A DNA stretch of 64,000 nucleotides, from assembly GCA_020410825.1 (NCBI GenBank), contig CP084576.1:1302001-1366000 (forward strand). The letters run 5' to 3'. Below are positions 21,029 to 31,571 of the stretch, piece by piece. The notes beneath the pieces were generated by a model, which searched no databases, was not told the DNA's origin, and saw only the letters and a list, made by a program, of their open reading frames with translations. The DNA comes from Candidatus Megaera endosymbiont of Mesostigma viride. Lineage in GTDB: Bacteria > Pseudomonadota > Alphaproteobacteria > Rickettsiales > Rickettsiaceae. A program made the translations under genes and the position numbers. How positions within the stretch are numbered: position 1 is the stretch's first letter; each line of letters begins with the position of its first letter.

Positions 21029-22729
21029 ATGAATTATAGTTTTCTAAATTTGGTAACTGCTATAGTGGTGTCGGTACTAATAATATTTGGCTGGCAGCAT
21101 TTTTACGAAAAACCAAAATTACAGCGGCTTGCCGAAGAACAAAAACATTATACTAAAACTCTAGAAAGTGTAAAAAAAGAAACGCAATCAACTAACGTTG
21201 ATAAAGTAGTTAATCGCCACGAAGCATTAAATTTATCAAAAAGGATTCCTATCAAATCTACTGTACTTTCCGGTTCTATATCACTACAGGGCTTGCGTTT
21301 TGACGATTTAACGCTGTTAAAATATCATACAAGCTTAGATGAAAATAGTCCTCCGGTAGTGCTTTTTTCTCCTTCAGCGGCACAAGAGGCTTATTTTGCT
21401 GAGATAGGGTGGCTTGGAAATAATAAAAATGTAAAGTTTCCTGATTCTTCAACTATTTGGGAGGCAGATGGTGATATTATTTCACCGGATAAACCTATAA
21501 CATTTACTTGGACTAATCCCGAAAAGATAAAATTTGTGGTTAAGGTAGAGCTTGACGATAATTATATGTTTACTATCAAGCAGATAACCATTAACCATTC
21601 TTCCCATCCTATGCAGACCCAATATTATGCCTTGATAAATCGCACCTATAGCCATGAATCAGAAAGGATGGTAAACATTCTTCACCAAGGAATGATAGGA
21701 GCTGTTAATGGTGAACTTAAAGAATATAATTACGATGATATAAAAGATAAGAAAAAACAAAGTTTTACAAAAAATAAAGTAGATTGGTTAGGCATTACAG
21801 ATAAATATTGGCTTGCAGCCTTTATCCCTGATCCTTCTTATCAGTATTCATCAAATTTTATTTATGGAATTAAATCAGGTATGGATAAATATCAAGCTGA
21901 TTTTGTTTCAACCGCTCAGATTATTGAATCCGGAGGGAGTTTTGAAGTAACACATAAGCTATTTGCCGGTGCTAAAAAAGTTGATTTGCTAGATAAATAT
22001 GAGAATCAATACAATATCAAATTGTTTGATAGAGCAATTGATTTTGGCTGGTTCTATATTCTTACTAAACCTATATTTAATGCCATGAATTTTTTCTATC
22101 TATATGTAGGTAATTTCGGTATTAGTATAATGATCGTTACAATTATTATTAAGTTAGCAATGTTCACGTTAGCTAATAAATCTTATCGATCAATGAAAAA
22201 AATGAAAAACCTTCAGCCACAAATGGAGCGTTTGAAAGAACTGTATGCAGATGATAAGACGCGCCTTAATCAAGAAATTATGAGCCTTTATAAAAAAGAA
22301 AAGGTCAATCCTGTTAGCGGTTGTTTACCATTATTGGTTCAAATACCTGTTTTCTTTTCTATTTATAAAGTGCTGTATGTAACTATTGAAATGCGCCATG
22401 CACCATTTTTTGGCTGGATTCATGACCTGTCCGCACCAGATCCAACCACCATATTCAATTTATTTGGTTTGTTACCGTTTACGCCTCCGGTTTTTCTGAT
22501 GATAGGTGCTTGGCCAATAATTATGGCACTAACCATGTATTTGCAACAAAAAATGAGTCCGCAGCCAGCTGACCCAGTACAAGCTATGGTTATGAAATTT
22601 ATGCCGCTTATGTTCCTGTTTATGTTTAGCAGTTTTCCGGCAGGGCTTTTGATCTATTGGTCGTGGAATAACATTCTCTCAATAATTCAGCAATTTTACA
22701 TAAATAAGTTGGATAAGAATGGCCAATGA
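21029..22729 (+). CDS. yidC: Membrane protein insertase YidC
   Basis: 566 residues. An N-terminal helix (about 6-22) is followed by a large periplasmic beta-supersandwich domain (about 60-345) and the conserved insertase core from about 365. The core contains [21 protein letters not shown] and the helix [21 protein letters not shown], ending in [20 protein letters not shown]. It inserts membrane proteins alone or with SecYEG and SecDF. It overlaps engB by 11 bases. About 190 bases separate it from the SRP RNA gene, which is a fitting divergent arrangement of two targeting components. Confidence 0.96.
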   Translation: MNYSFLNLVTAIVVSVLIIFGWQHFYEKPKLQRLAEEQKHYTKTLESVKKETQSTNVDKVVNRHEALNLSKRIPIKSTVLSGSISLQGLRFDDLTLLKYHTSLDENSPPVVLFSPSAAQEAYFAEIGWLGNNKNVKFPDSSTIWEADGDIISPDKPITFTWTNPEKIKFVVKVELDDNYMFTIKQITINHSSHPMQTQYYALINRTYSHESERMVNILHQGMIGAVNGELKEYNYDDIKDKKKQSFTKNKVDWLGITDKYWLAAFIPDPSYQYSSNFIYGIKSGMDKYQADFVSTAQIIESGGSFEVTHKLFAGAKKVDLLDKYENQYNIKLFDRAIDFGWFYILTKPIFNAMNFFYLYVGNFGISIMIVTIIIKLAMFTLANKSYRSMKKMKNLQPQMERLKELYADDKTRLNQEIMSLYKKEKVNPVSGCLPLLVQIPVFFSIYKVLYVTIEMRHAPFFGWIHDLSAPDPTTIFNLFGLLPFTPPVFLMIGAWPIIMALTMYLQQKMSPQPADPVQAMVMKFMPLMFLFMFSSFPAGLLIYWSWNNILSIIQQFYINKLDKNGQ

Positions 22730-23327
22730 ACTAGGAACAAAGATATTTAGGCAGGAAGCAAGATTTATTGCTGGAGCTGCAAAACCAAGCCAATTACCGA
22801 AAATGTTCTTGCCCCAAGTTGCTTTTGTTGGAAAATCAAATGTAGGCAAATCTAGTTTGATTAATACTATCTGCCGGAGAAAAAATTTGGCAAGGGTTTC
22901 ACATACACCGGGAAGAACCAGGCAGATAAATTTTTTTCTAATCGCAGAAAAATTAGTTATAGCAGACCTTCCTGGTTATGGTTTTGCTAAAGTTCCGGTA
23001 GAAGAAAAGCAAAATTGGGAAAAACTGATACTTCATTATTTACAAAACAGCCCTACACTTAAATTGGTCAATTTGCTTATTGATGCTAGAAGAGGTATTA
23101 AAGAAAATGATTTTAAAGTAATTCAGTTGTTACATTCATATGATAAACAAATACAATTAGTATTTACAAAAGCAGATAAGGTAAAATTCAAAGAAGGCTT
23201 TGAAGTGGAAATCAAGAATTATCTTGCAAGTTTAGGATACTTATTATGTAATGTTGTTTTGTCCAGTAGCAAGAATGGTGTAGGTGCAAAAGAACTTCAA
23301 CTTAGCTTGGCGCAATACGTCAAATAA
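22719..23327 (+). CDS. engB: Ribosome biogenesis GTPase EngB/YsxC
   Basis: 202 residues. GTPase motifs: G1 GKSNVGKSS (about 38-46), G2 Thr in HTPGRT, G3 DLPGYG (about 86), G4 TKAD (about 151) and a G5-like SSSKNG. It assists assembly of the large ribosomal subunit. The start lies inside the yidC end, and its own end overlaps the next gene's likely GTG start by 44 bases. Confidence 0.95.
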   Translation: MANELGTKIFRQEARFIAGAAKPSQLPKMFLPQVAFVGKSNVGKSSLINTICRRKNLARVSHTPGRTRQINFFLIAEKLVIADLPGYGFAKVPVEEKQNWEKLILHYLQNSPTLKLVNLLIDARRGIKENDFKVIQLLHSYDKQIQLVFTKADKVKFKEGFEVEIKNYLASLGYLLCNVVLSSSKNGVGAKELQLSLAQYVK

Positions 23328-24162
23328 TCAGAAAAATCTCCTTGTTCAAAATATTAGAGCAGGTAAAGCTCAGCTTATAAAAAAAATTATTGAACGTAGT
23401 AATTTAATAAAACACATGAGCGTAGTGATACGCTTATCGTCGGTAATCATTGAAAATAAAATCCTGCTTTCTAACTTTGCTGAGAATTTAGAAATTTTAG
23501 TAGATAACGGCCTGAATTTAATTGTTATCCATGAATACGGTAATTTATTAACAAAACAGCTTAAACTCCTTGGTATAGATGATAAAAAATATAGCCCACA
23601 TTTTGGAGATGATAAATTATCTGGATTGTTTGAAATGGTTATTTCCGGTCATATCAATAAACGTATAGTATCAAAGTTATGTTCTCTTGGGGTTATGGCC
23701 ATTGGTTTATCTGGTAAAGACGGGAATCTGTTAGTAGCTAAAAAGTCTAACCATATTGCAATTAACGATAGTTGGCTTTATGCGAGTGAACCGTTATTAG
23801 TTAATCCCGAAATTCTATTAGCAATCGAAGATACTAAAATCGTTCCAATAATTTCACCGGTAGCTTGTACTGACAAGGGGAAGACAGCAATTTTAGATAC
23901 TGATATTACTTCAGCGATGGCTGCAACTGCCGTCAATGCAAATAAATTAATTATAATGTGCGAAAACGACTTTCTAATAAATAATGTTGCTACTCTTTCA
24001 TCTGTTACTGAATTAAATGACTTATTAAACAGTACTATTGAAGTGGCTGTGACTGATCCTTTAGTGAAAGCCTCAAAGTACGCTCTTTTAAATTCTGATG
24101 TTACAGTTCAATTTGTTAATTCAAGAAAGAGCGATGCGTTATTATTTGCTATTTTTGATTAG
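23284..24162 (+). CDS. Orphan acetylglutamate kinase-like protein (ArgB family)
   Basis: 292 residues with the amino-acid-kinase fold. GLSGKDGNLLVAKK (about 147), the ending of the C-terminal half (GKTAILDTDITSAMAATAVNANKLIIM) and the helix before it fit ArgB. The N-terminal phosphate-binding motif, normally VVIKYGG, reads VVIRLSS, so the ATP-binding Lys and Gly-Gly are missing. No other arginine genes are present. It may be inactive as a kinase or have a changed role. The GTG at 23284 overlaps engB; a later ATG at 23416 would cut off a conserved helix. Confidence 0.72.
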   Translation: MQKNFNLAWRNTSNNQKNLLVQNIRAGKAQLIKKIIERSNLIKHMSVVIRLSSVIIENKILLSNFAENLEILVDNGLNLIVIHEYGNLLTKQLKLLGIDDKKYSPHFGDDKLSGLFEMVISGHINKRIVSKLCSLGVMAIGLSGKDGNLLVAKKSNHIAINDSWLYASEPLLVNPEILLAIEDTKIVPIISPVACTDKGKTAILDTDITSAMAATAVNANKLIIMCENDFLINNVATLSSVTELNDLLNSTIEVAVTDPLVKASKYALLNSDVTVQFVNSRKSDALLFAIFD

Positions 24163-25030
24163 TTGAATTTTTGCTAAATAAGGTTATCACCGCTCCTGAT
24201 AAAATGATAATTGTGCCAAATATTTGCATAACACTTACCGTTTCGCCCAGAAGTATAATACCAGACAGTAAAACGAATACCGGTTCTAGAACCGATACTA
24301 TAGCAGCTTTTTCAGAACTTATATATTTTAACCCTTTTAATAATAACAATATTGGTAAGGCCGTACAAATAATTGCCATAAAAGTTATATTTAACCAGTT
24401 ATTTCTATCTGGAATAACAAAATTACCTTCAAAACATGCGACAATCAAGCATGCAATGCTACAGCCAATTAATACCATTGAAGTAGAAATTAGAGGGGAA
24501 ACATTACTTTTTTTGCTGGCTACTACGTAACATGCATAGCAAATTGCAGATAAAATTCCAAAGCCTATTCCTAAAAAATCAAGTTTTAATTCATGTAAGT
24601 CTGCTAAGAGGAGTATGCCAACTATTATCATAGAAAAAGCTAAATAGTATGTTTTACTTATGCCTTCATTATATAATATCCAGTTAAATAACATGACAAT
24701 TGCTGGATAAATAAAGAATACAACCATGGTAAGACCAGTGCCGATATAATTACTACCGATAAAATATGTTATTGAAGAGGTGCCATAAAAGGCTATACCA
24801 TAAAATATTATTTTAAGGTTTTCTGTTAACGGCTGAAAAATATTTTTCCCTTTAAACATTAATATAATAAATGTGAAAAAAGTCGCTACTAAAAATCTCC
24901 AAAATAGCATGTTTGCAATAGATAAATTAGACTTCAAAAGTTGAACACCGAAATACCCTAAAAATCCATAACATAAACCAGAGCTAATAGCATATAACGA
25001 TCCTACCTGCTCTTTGGATAAAAGCTTCAT
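24149..25030 (-). CDS. EamA/DMT-superfamily permease
   Basis: 293 residues with ten predicted membrane helices in two EamA repeats (about 10-140 and 150-285). The glycine-rich ISSGLCYGFLGYFGVQLL start and the C-terminal repeat (ISSEKAAIVSVLEPVFVLLSGIILLGE) are typical. Members exchange amino acids, nucleotides or S-adenosylmethionine; the substrate here is open. It converges with the argB-like gene, and the two 3' ends overlap by 14 bases. Confidence 0.85.
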   Translation of the reverse strand: MKLLSKEQVGSLYAISSGLCYGFLGYFGVQLLKSNLSIANMLFWRFLVATFFTFIILMFKGKNIFQPLTENLKIIFYGIAFYGTSSITYFIGSNYIGTGLTMVVFFIYPAIVMLFNWILYNEGISKTYYLAFSMIIVGILLLADLHELKLDFLGIGFGILSAICYACYVVASKKSNVSPLISTSMVLIGCSIACLIVACFEGNFVIPDRNNWLNITFMAIICTALPILLLLKGLKYISSEKAAIVSVLEPVFVLLSGIILLGETVSVMQIFGTIIILSGAVITLFSKNSTNQK

Positions 25031-25280
25031 AAACTGACTATCTTGTGTTAGTAAATTAAATGTTTATTTACTGTGGCTAGTAAAAAGGTATTTATCTTAC
25101 TGGTTCTATAAATAATTGTCAAATTCCAATCTACTTAAGATAAGTAAACAGAGAATTTAGTTCTTCCATACTTCAGAATATACTTATAGTTCTCAATAGA
25201 AAATTTTTAACTATAATGTTATTTTATTGCAGAATCGTAAAGTGTTTGAGATTCAGCTTAAAAACAATTTTACTTTAAAA

Positions 25281-26006
25281 ATGGAATCTAAAAAGAAACT
25301 AGAACCCAGTTTTGTTAGGTTAGGTAGGCTAGGTGATCCTATTGATGTTCAAGTAAGGCAGAGTTCCAAAGCTAAACGTATTATTATTAAAATACAGAGG
25401 CAAAATGTTGAATTAGTTTTACCTAATAAGAATATTAGCGCCGGCTATAAATTTCTGCTAGAGAAAGAGTATTGGATTAGAAGAAAACTACAAGTTTCAG
25501 AAAAAGAAGATTATGTGAATACTAAAAATATTCCTTTATTTGGAAAGGAGTATTTACTATTAAATGTTGATTCTATTCGCAACAAGGTGCACATTAAGGA
25601 AAATGTAATTCATGTAGATTCATTACCGACTTATCACAACAAAACCTTGGTTAAATTTTTACAGAATAAGTTACTTGTAGAAATAACAGATATTGTTAAT
25701 CGCTTAAGTAAGCAGTATCAGTTAAAGTTTTCTAGAATTAAGATTACAAATGCCAAAACCAGATGGGGAAGTTGTTCGAGTAACTTAATCCTGCGCTTTA
25801 ATTGGCGTCTTGTTTTTGCGCCGCAGGAAGTACTAAATTATGTAATAATACATGAAATGTGCCATCTGGTAGAGATGAATCACAGTAAGCCTTTTTGGGA
25901 TTTGGTGGCAAAACTCTGCCCTGAATATAAAACTGCTAAATTGTGGTTAAAAGAAAATGGAAGTAACCTGCATCGCTATTTGCAGATCGAGTACGGCTTG
26001 CGGTAA
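25281..26006 (+). CDS. YgjP-type zinc metallopeptidase (M48/DUF45-like)
   Basis: About 241 residues. A beta-rich N-terminal half is followed by the conserved TRWGSCSSN segment (about 172) and the zinc motif YVIIHEMCHLVEMNHSKPFW (HEMCH near 190), with a downstream His as third ligand. The family is annotated as predicted metal-dependent hydrolase with no settled substrate. The frame is open from a TTG at 25227. ATG at 25281 is preferred, although neither has a good ribosome site. The 196 bases upstream contain nothing recognisable. Confidence 0.85.
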   Translation: MESKKKLEPSFVRLGRLGDPIDVQVRQSSKAKRIIIKIQRQNVELVLPNKNISAGYKFLLEKEYWIRRKLQVSEKEDYVNTKNIPLFGKEYLLLNVDSIRNKVHIKENVIHVDSLPTYHNKTLVKFLQNKLLVEITDIVNRLSKQYQLKFSRIKITNAKTRWGSCSSNLILRFNWRLVFAPQEVLNYVIIHEMCHLVEMNHSKPFWDLVAKLCPEYKTAKLWLKENGSNLHRYLQIEYGLR

Positions 26007-26146
26007 TTTTATCCAGCGTGCAAATGGAGATAAGGGCGAGATTAGGACCATACAATCCTATTGTGTGGTATAGTAGATTAAGTTTGATCCTTGCAATTCT
26101 TACTTAAATTTAATATAATTCGTCCCTTGAGGAAAAACGGTTTATT

Positions 26147-27223
26147 ATGTCTAAAACTATTGTGGTAGCAATGTCTGGAGGAGTAGATAGCTCGGTAGTA
26201 GCAGCAATGATGCACGAGCAGGGCCATAGAGTTATAGGTATTACTTTGCAATTATATGACCATGGGGCTGTTCTACAAAAAAAAGGTGCATGTTGCGCCG
26301 GACAAGATATTTATGATGCCAAAATGGTTGCAGATAGGATTGGCATTCCTCACTATGTTCTAAACTATGAAAACCTATTCCGCCAAAAAGTTATTGATGA
26401 TTTTGTTGATAGTTATGCCAGAGGTGAAACCCCTTTACCTTGCGTACGCTGTAATCAGTCTGTCAAATTTAAAGATTTATTAAAATTTGCAAAAGAACTT
26501 GGCGGAGATGCGCTTGCTACTGGCCACTATGTGCAAAAAATTATCAACCATAATACTTCGGAGCTTCATAGAGGTTTAGATCCCTATAAAGACCAGAGTT
26601 ACTTTTTGTTTTCTACAACTAATGAACAGCTGGATTTCCTTGACTTTCCTCTCGGTAAATATACTAAAGAAGAAACAAGAAAATTAGCATTAAAATATGG
26701 ACTCGAAGTAGCAGATAAACCAGATAGCCAAGATATTTGTTTTGTGCCAGGTGGCAACTATCGTGAGATCGTAACTAGAATGCGTCCGTCAACGCAGAAG
26801 CCAGGTAAGTTCGTTCATATTGGCGGTTTTGAACTTGGGGAGCATAAAGGAATTATAAATTATACAGTAGGTCAAAGACGAGGGCTTGGTATTTCATACG
26901 GAGAACCGATTTATGTTATAAAAATTGACCCTGAAACAAATACAGTATATATTGGCCCAGAATCGGCGTTATTTAAAACTAAATTCATTATAAAAGAAGT
27001 AAATTGGCTTGCTGGTGATGTAAATACTGAAGGAATTGATATTGTCGCTAAGGTTAGGTCTACTACTCCTGGAATCCAGGCTAAAATCAATTTTATTACT
27101 AATGATAAAATTGAAGTTAATATTCTTGGGACTGAAAGAGCAATTACCCCAGGGCAGGCATGTGTATTATATGATAATACAAGGGTTTTGGGTGGTGGAT
27201 GGATTACTAGGGATATTCAATAA
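26147..27223 (+). CDS. mnmA: tRNA 2-thiouridylase MnmA
   Basis: 358 residues. The N-type ATP pyrophosphatase motif is SGGVDSSV (about 10-17). The catalytic Cys lies in LPCVRCN (about 98), the second Cys in SQDICFVPGG (about 198), and the tRNA-binding region GQRRGLGIS near 246. It thiolates U34 of Lys, Glu and Gln tRNAs. An amino-acid permease follows after 26 bases. Confidence 0.96.
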   Translation: MSKTIVVAMSGGVDSSVVAAMMHEQGHRVIGITLQLYDHGAVLQKKGACCAGQDIYDAKMVADRIGIPHYVLNYENLFRQKVIDDFVDSYARGETPLPCVRCNQSVKFKDLLKFAKELGGDALATGHYVQKIINHNTSELHRGLDPYKDQSYFLFSTTNEQLDFLDFPLGKYTKEETRKLALKYGLEVADKPDSQDICFVPGGNYREIVTRMRPSTQKPGKFVHIGGFELGEHKGIINYTVGQRRGLGISYGEPIYVIKIDPETNTVYIGPESALFKTKFIIKEVNWLAGDVNTEGIDIVAKVRSTTPGIQAKINFITNDKIEVNILGTERAITPGQACVLYDNTRVLGGGWITRDIQ

Positions 27224-27249
27224 TTATAAAAAACTAAAAACGGGGAAAA

Positions 27250-28650
27250 ATGAATTTTTTGAAGAAAAAAAGCTTTGAATCTGTAAGAGAAGCAGGAAGT
27301 TCAAGTGGGCTAGATAAAACATTATCAGCTTTTGATCTAGTACTCCTAGGCCTTGGAGCGATAGTAGGTACTGGCGTATTTACTTTAACAGGATTGGTTG
27401 CTGCGCAGTACTCCGGCCCCGCTGTAACTCTTTCTTATTTAATTGCCGGATGTACGTGTATTTTTGTAGCCCTAGCTTATACTGAACTTGCTACAATGCT
27501 TCCGACTTCTGGTAGTATTTATACTTATTCTTACGTAGCATTTGGAGAAGTATTTGCCTGGTTAATTGGTAGTTTAATAATTATAGAACTTGGTTTTGCC
27601 TCTTCTGCAGTGGCAGGTAGCTGGTCAGCTTACGTACAGGGAATTCTAGATTCTGCTGGGTATCATCTTCCTGAACAGCTGGGAAAATCTCCTTTTGAAG
27701 GAGGAGTATTTAATATTCCGGCCTTTACTATAATAATTTTTGCTGGATTTATGTTATATTTTGGTACTAAAGATAGCAAGAGGTTAAATAACATTTTGGT
27801 ATTTATAAAAATGATAGCAATATTTGCTTTCATGCTTTTTGCCGCTCCTCATTTTGATGCAACAAACTGGGAAAATTTTATGCCCAATGGTTTTGATGAT
27901 GTATTAATCGGTTCGTCAATTTTGTTTTTTGCTTTTACCGGATTTGGGGTACTTGCGAGCGCAGCGGAAGAATGTAAAAACCCAAAACGTGATCTTATGA
28001 TCGGTATTATTGGTTCACTAGTTTTAGCTACTGTTGTTTATATGATTGTAGGGGGGCTAGCTACTGGAATAATTCCTTATGCGGAATTAAATAATGCCCA
28101 GCCTCTAGCTCATGCTTTAAAATTTAATAACAGTAATATTGGTTCTGCTCTTGTTGCTACAGGCGGTATAGCCGGTATGACTACTGTTATAATGATGAAT
28201 ATTTACGGTCAATCACGTATTTTTTATGTAATTGCAAGGGATGGGTTATTACCCAAGTTTATGGCAAAGTTACATCATAAATATGATAGCCCTCACATAA
28301 CGATTATAATGTTTACAAGTATATTTGCCGTTATGGCGGCATTTTGCCCTTATTCTATACTGGCGCAACTCTCTAGTATGGCAGCTTTGCTTGATTATGT
28401 GGTAGTAGCTATCATAGTTATGATATTTAGGCTTCGTTTGCCAAATGTGGAAAGGCCATTTAAGTGCCCAGCAGTATTTATAATAGCGCCAACAGCCCTT
28501 ATTGCCTCGATATGGCTATTATTCAAGCAAATAATTGGTAAAGATGGCTCGTTGCTTTTAACAGGAGAAATTATTATCTACTGGTTTGTAGTTATATTTA
28601 TTTTATATGTCCTAAAAGTGCTTTTCTTCAGTAAAAGAGAAAAGGTTTAA
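27250..28650 (+). CDS. APC-family amino-acid permease
   Basis: 466 residues, about twelve membrane helices. The first helix has the substrate-binding GAIVGTGVFTLTG (about 37-49) and helix 3 the motif YSYVAFGEVFAWLIG. Overall similarity is to the cationic amino-acid transporter branch of the APC superfamily. A GGGGAAAA stretch precedes the ATG. Import of amino acids fits a host-dependent cell. A strong hairpin terminator follows the gene. Confidence 0.88.
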   Translation: MNFLKKKSFESVREAGSSSGLDKTLSAFDLVLLGLGAIVGTGVFTLTGLVAAQYSGPAVTLSYLIAGCTCIFVALAYTELATMLPTSGSIYTYSYVAFGEVFAWLIGSLIIIELGFASSAVAGSWSAYVQGILDSAGYHLPEQLGKSPFEGGVFNIPAFTIIIFAGFMLYFGTKDSKRLNNILVFIKMIAIFAFMLFAAPHFDATNWENFMPNGFDDVLIGSSILFFAFTGFGVLASAAEECKNPKRDLMIGIIGSLVLATVVYMIVGGLATGIIPYAELNNAQPLAHALKFNNSNIGSALVATGGIAGMTTVIMMNIYGQSRIFYVIARDGLLPKFMAKLHHKYDSPHITIIMFTSIFAVMAAFCPYSILAQLSSMAALLDYVVVAIIVMIFRLRLPNVERPFKCPAVFIIAPTALIASIWLLFKQIIGKDGSLLLTGEIIIYWFVVIFILYVLKVLFFSKREKV

Positions 28651-28696
28651 TTAAATATAAGTGCCACTAGCCAGAAAAGCGCTTAATCAATTCCTC

Positions 28697-28749
28697 CTCT
28701 AACTTGTACCTTATATTGATAAGGCACAAGTTAGAGTAAACTTTTTTGG
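28697..28749 (+). terminator. Rho-independent terminator after the permease gene
   Basis: An 18-bp stem (28697-28714 with 28719-28736) with one A-C mismatch closes a four-base loop and is followed by TAAACTTTTTT. It lies 46 bases past the permease stop and is the clearest intrinsic terminator in the window. The rest of the 240-base gap up to rlmH shows nothing recognisable. Confidence 0.75.
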
Positions 28750-28890
28750 TATATTCAATTTGTTTGCTTTTGATGCAATTATTGCAGATTGAGTAACACG
28801 AGGGGGATGTTGTAATTCATTGCTTGCCCCTATTAGGTGCTTTACTTCATTATTTATAGCACCGAAGGTCTGCAGTTAGCTATAAACTAA

Positions 28891-29340
28891 TTATTTATGA
28901 TAAGGGTGCGCCGCTAATATAGTTTGGGATCTATATATTTGTTCAAGTAAAACAAGTTTAGCTAGCTGATGGGGTAAGGTCATCTTCGAGAGACTTAATC
29001 TGATGTGAGCACTTTTAGTAATTGAATCGTCTAGACCAAAAGCCCCGCCGACTATAATATCTATATTTTGTCCTATCATCATCTGGTTTTTAAATAACAA
29101 GCTAAATTCCTGACTGTTTAGCTGTTGTCCTTGTACATCCAAAACAATTTTATATGAATTAATATTTATGTGGTTGTTAATTAATTTAGCTTCGTAAGTC
29201 TTAGCCTGGTTTTCTGATAATTTTTTATTATAATTTAATTCTGTTTCTTTTACCTTCCATTTAATCATTTTGCAATAATGATCTGCTAGCCCTCTGTACC
29301 CTGGAGATAATTTGCCTACAGAAATAATATTAATTATCAT
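28891..29340 (-). CDS. rlmH: 23S rRNA pseudouridine-1915 N3-methyltransferase
   Basis: 149 residues of the SPOUT fold. The knot motif is VGGAFGLDDSI (about 101), followed by LSLSKMTLPHQLAKLVLLEQIYRS, then the C-terminal AAHPYHK. It methylates the pseudouridine at position 1915 (E. coli numbering) in helix 69. It is 12 bases downstream of the ABC exporter on the same strand. Confidence 0.95.
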   Translation of the reverse strand: MIINIISVGKLSPGYRGLADHYCKMIKWKVKETELNYNKKLSENQAKTYEAKLINNHININSYKIVLDVQGQQLNSQEFSLLFKNQMMIGQNIDIIVGGAFGLDDSITKSAHIRLSLSKMTLPHQLAKLVLLEQIYRSQTILAAHPYHK

Positions 29341-29352
29341 TAAATAGTGTAC

Positions 29353-31149
29353 CTAATATAATTCTGCTATTGATCCGCCTTTTTGCGCATTCCATAATTG
29401 CTGGTATAGTTTACCGTTAGTTTTCAATTCATTATGAATTCCGTCTTCAACTATATGACCATTATCAAACACCAGAATCCGATCCATATTCAGTAAAGTA
29501 GATAACCTGTGAGCAATAACGAGAACTGTTTTACCTTTCATAAGAGTTTTAAGTGACCTCTGAATTAGATTTTCAGTAAGATTATCTAAGGCACTTGTTG
29601 CTTCGTCTAATATTAGGATAGGAGCATTTTTAAGTATAGCTCGAGCAATTATAATACGTTGTCTTTGCCCTCCTGATAAGTTGTTACCTCTTTCGCCACA
29701 AAGGGTGTTATAACCATCTGGTAATTTGTTTATAAAATCATGTATATAAGCTGATTTTGCGGCAGCAACAACTTCTTCAAATGTTGCGCTTTCAGTACCA
29801 TATTTTATATTTTCAATAATGGATCTGTGGAATAGAATAGGCTCTTGTGGGATAATCGAAATATTTCGGCGCAAACTATCTTGTGTTATCAACTTAATAT
29901 CCTGTCCATCAATTAATATTCTTCCTTCTTCAATATCAAAAAGCCTTGTTATCAGGTTAGTAAAAGTAGTTTTGCCAGAACCAGAAAAACCGGCTAAACC
30001 AACTTTTTGATAAGCGTCAATTTTTACAGATTTGTTTTTGAAAATATTATCTTGGTTTTGGTAGTAGAAGGTGACGTTTTGAAACTCAATAGAAGGCTGT
30101 TTTATGATTAATGTTTGTGCGTTTTCTACATCGGTAATTGTATATTTTTGAATTAAACTTATGGTTTGACTAAAAACCCCTATCTGTTCAAAAACATCCC
30201 CAAATTCCTTTGTTAAGTCCCATATATCCTCAGTAATTGCAATACATAAAGTAATAACCAGAACACACTGGCCGATTGTTATAATATTTTGTCCTCTTAG
30301 AGAAACAATATAATAAACAATGGCAGCGATCATAATTGTACATGATATACCAAGGCCATATCTAAGTTTAAGCATGAACCATAACATGTTTTGATCGCTA
30401 AGTGCTGCTTTTTCTGTTTGCGTAAAAAGATATTTTTTTTCAAATTTGTGGGAGGTAAACATTCTTATTACTGAAATATTAGCTATAGCATCAACTATTT
30501 TCCCCGAGATTAAAGACTTATTATTGCTGTATATGGCTGAATAGTGATGTATATCTTTGGCAAAATATAAGCTGGTACTAACAAATATTATGAGCCAAGT
30601 TAAAAATATAAGTGCTATAACATAATGTACTATATACATGGTTATTAGCGCAAAGATAATGACTGAGAATTTTCTTAAAATATCTTCATTTAAATGAGTA
30701 AAAATCATTTCTAATGATCTTGAACCTTCAGTAATTCGATTTGTAATTTCTCCAGCTAATTTACCTTGGAAAAAACTATAACTATGGTATTGGACATGAT
30801 CGTATAATTCGTTAATAACCTGGGCTTTGACTTTAGGTAACGTTTTTAGATATATGTAGTTGTAGATAAGCCAAGTAATATTTAATGCTTCCCACCATAA
30901 GGCGTATATTATTATCCACTTGAGTAGTATTACTGCTAAATTAGATTCATGGATATGATGGTTTGAATATTGTTCTATTTGATCGGTGAGTTTTTGGAGT
31001 AAAATACTGTCAATAGAGGTAGTTATTCCTGAAACGAAGATTATTGTTATTAAAGAAGCCACCTTCCATTTGTGCTTGCTAAAGAGGAAATAACAAATTT
31101 TTTTAAATACTTCCCTTAGCGGAACTACTGAATTTATATTATTATCCAT
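29353..31149 (-). CDS. ABC exporter half-transporter, unknown substrate
   Basis: 598 residues. An ABC membrane domain (six helices, about 30-320) is followed by an ATPase domain with Walker A GFSGSGKTT (about 388), signature LSGGQRQR, Walker B ILILDEATSALD and the H-loop IAHRL. It resembles MsbA/MDR-type exporters and Rickettsia half-transporters. It is distinct from the msbA-like gene at 3708. It probably works as a homodimer, and the substrate cannot be inferred. Confidence 0.88.
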   Translation of the reverse strand: MDNNINSVVPLREVFKKICYFLFSKHKWKVASLITIIFVSGITTSIDSILLQKLTDQIEQYSNHHIHESNLAVILLKWIIIYALWWEALNITWLIYNYIYLKTLPKVKAQVINELYDHVQYHSYSFFQGKLAGEITNRITEGSRSLEMIFTHLNEDILRKFSVIIFALITMYIVHYVIALIFLTWLIIFVSTSLYFAKDIHHYSAIYSNNKSLISGKIVDAIANISVIRMFTSHKFEKKYLFTQTEKAALSDQNMLWFMLKLRYGLGISCTIMIAAIVYYIVSLRGQNIITIGQCVLVITLCIAITEDIWDLTKEFGDVFEQIGVFSQTISLIQKYTITDVENAQTLIIKQPSIEFQNVTFYYQNQDNIFKNKSVKIDAYQKVGLAGFSGSGKTTFTNLITRLFDIEEGRILIDGQDIKLITQDSLRRNISIIPQEPILFHRSIIENIKYGTESATFEEVVAAAKSAYIHDFINKLPDGYNTLCGERGNNLSGGQRQRIIIARAILKNAPILILDEATSALDNLTENLIQRSLKTLMKGKTVLVIAHRLSTLLNMDRILVFDNGHIVEDGIHNELKTNGKLYQQLWNAQKGGSIAELY

Positions 31150-31265
31150 AAAAAATTTGATTTTCTAGCGATTAATTGCTTGTTTTATAACGTTTTGATT
31201 ATACTCTGTTTTTTATTGTTCAGGTAGGACAATTTCTCTATAAGTTTCTTTAAAAAGGATTCTTG

Positions 31266-31571
31266 ATGCTTGCTCTAAAAAATGTTATAGTTAAACCATT
31301 AGTTTTACTTAACTTAATTATTAATTTATATATGTCTAATAATTTGGAAAAAAATGATTTATATGTAGAAAATGAGAATAAAGACGATATCTTTTCTGAT
31401 ATTAACTATATTTGTAAAACAACACCTCTTATTGTTGAATCCCTTAAGAATGGCCTAGATGTAGCGCAATTACCAAATGGAGATATTCTAACTACAGAAG
31501 TTAAAACTGTTAATACTCAGTATAGCTGGGATAAAACAAGGAAAAAAATGTTTAAAGCTAGCCAGAGTTAG
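31266..31571 (+). CDS. Small conserved protein, DUF2671-like
   Basis: About 101 residues. The C-terminal half (DVAQLPNGDILTTEVKTVNTQYSWDK) looks like the Rickettsia-restricted DUF2671 family as I remember it. The N-terminal hydrophobic stretch (about 2-22) could be a membrane anchor if the ATG at 31266 is used; AAGGA lies 7 bases before it. A later ATG at 31332 would give a soluble protein. Function unknown. It stands alone; the 285 bases after it show nothing. Confidence 0.6.
   Translation: MLALKNVIVKPLVLLNLIINLYMSNNLEKNDLYVENENKDDIFSDINYICKTTPLIVESLKNGLDVAQLPNGDILTTEVKTVNTQYSWDKTRKKMFKASQS

Noticed and set aside
27036-27278. Plus-strand 80-codon frame bridging mnmA and the permease
   Set aside because: It is a shadow of the mnmA 3' end; both flanking genes have good family matches and starts.
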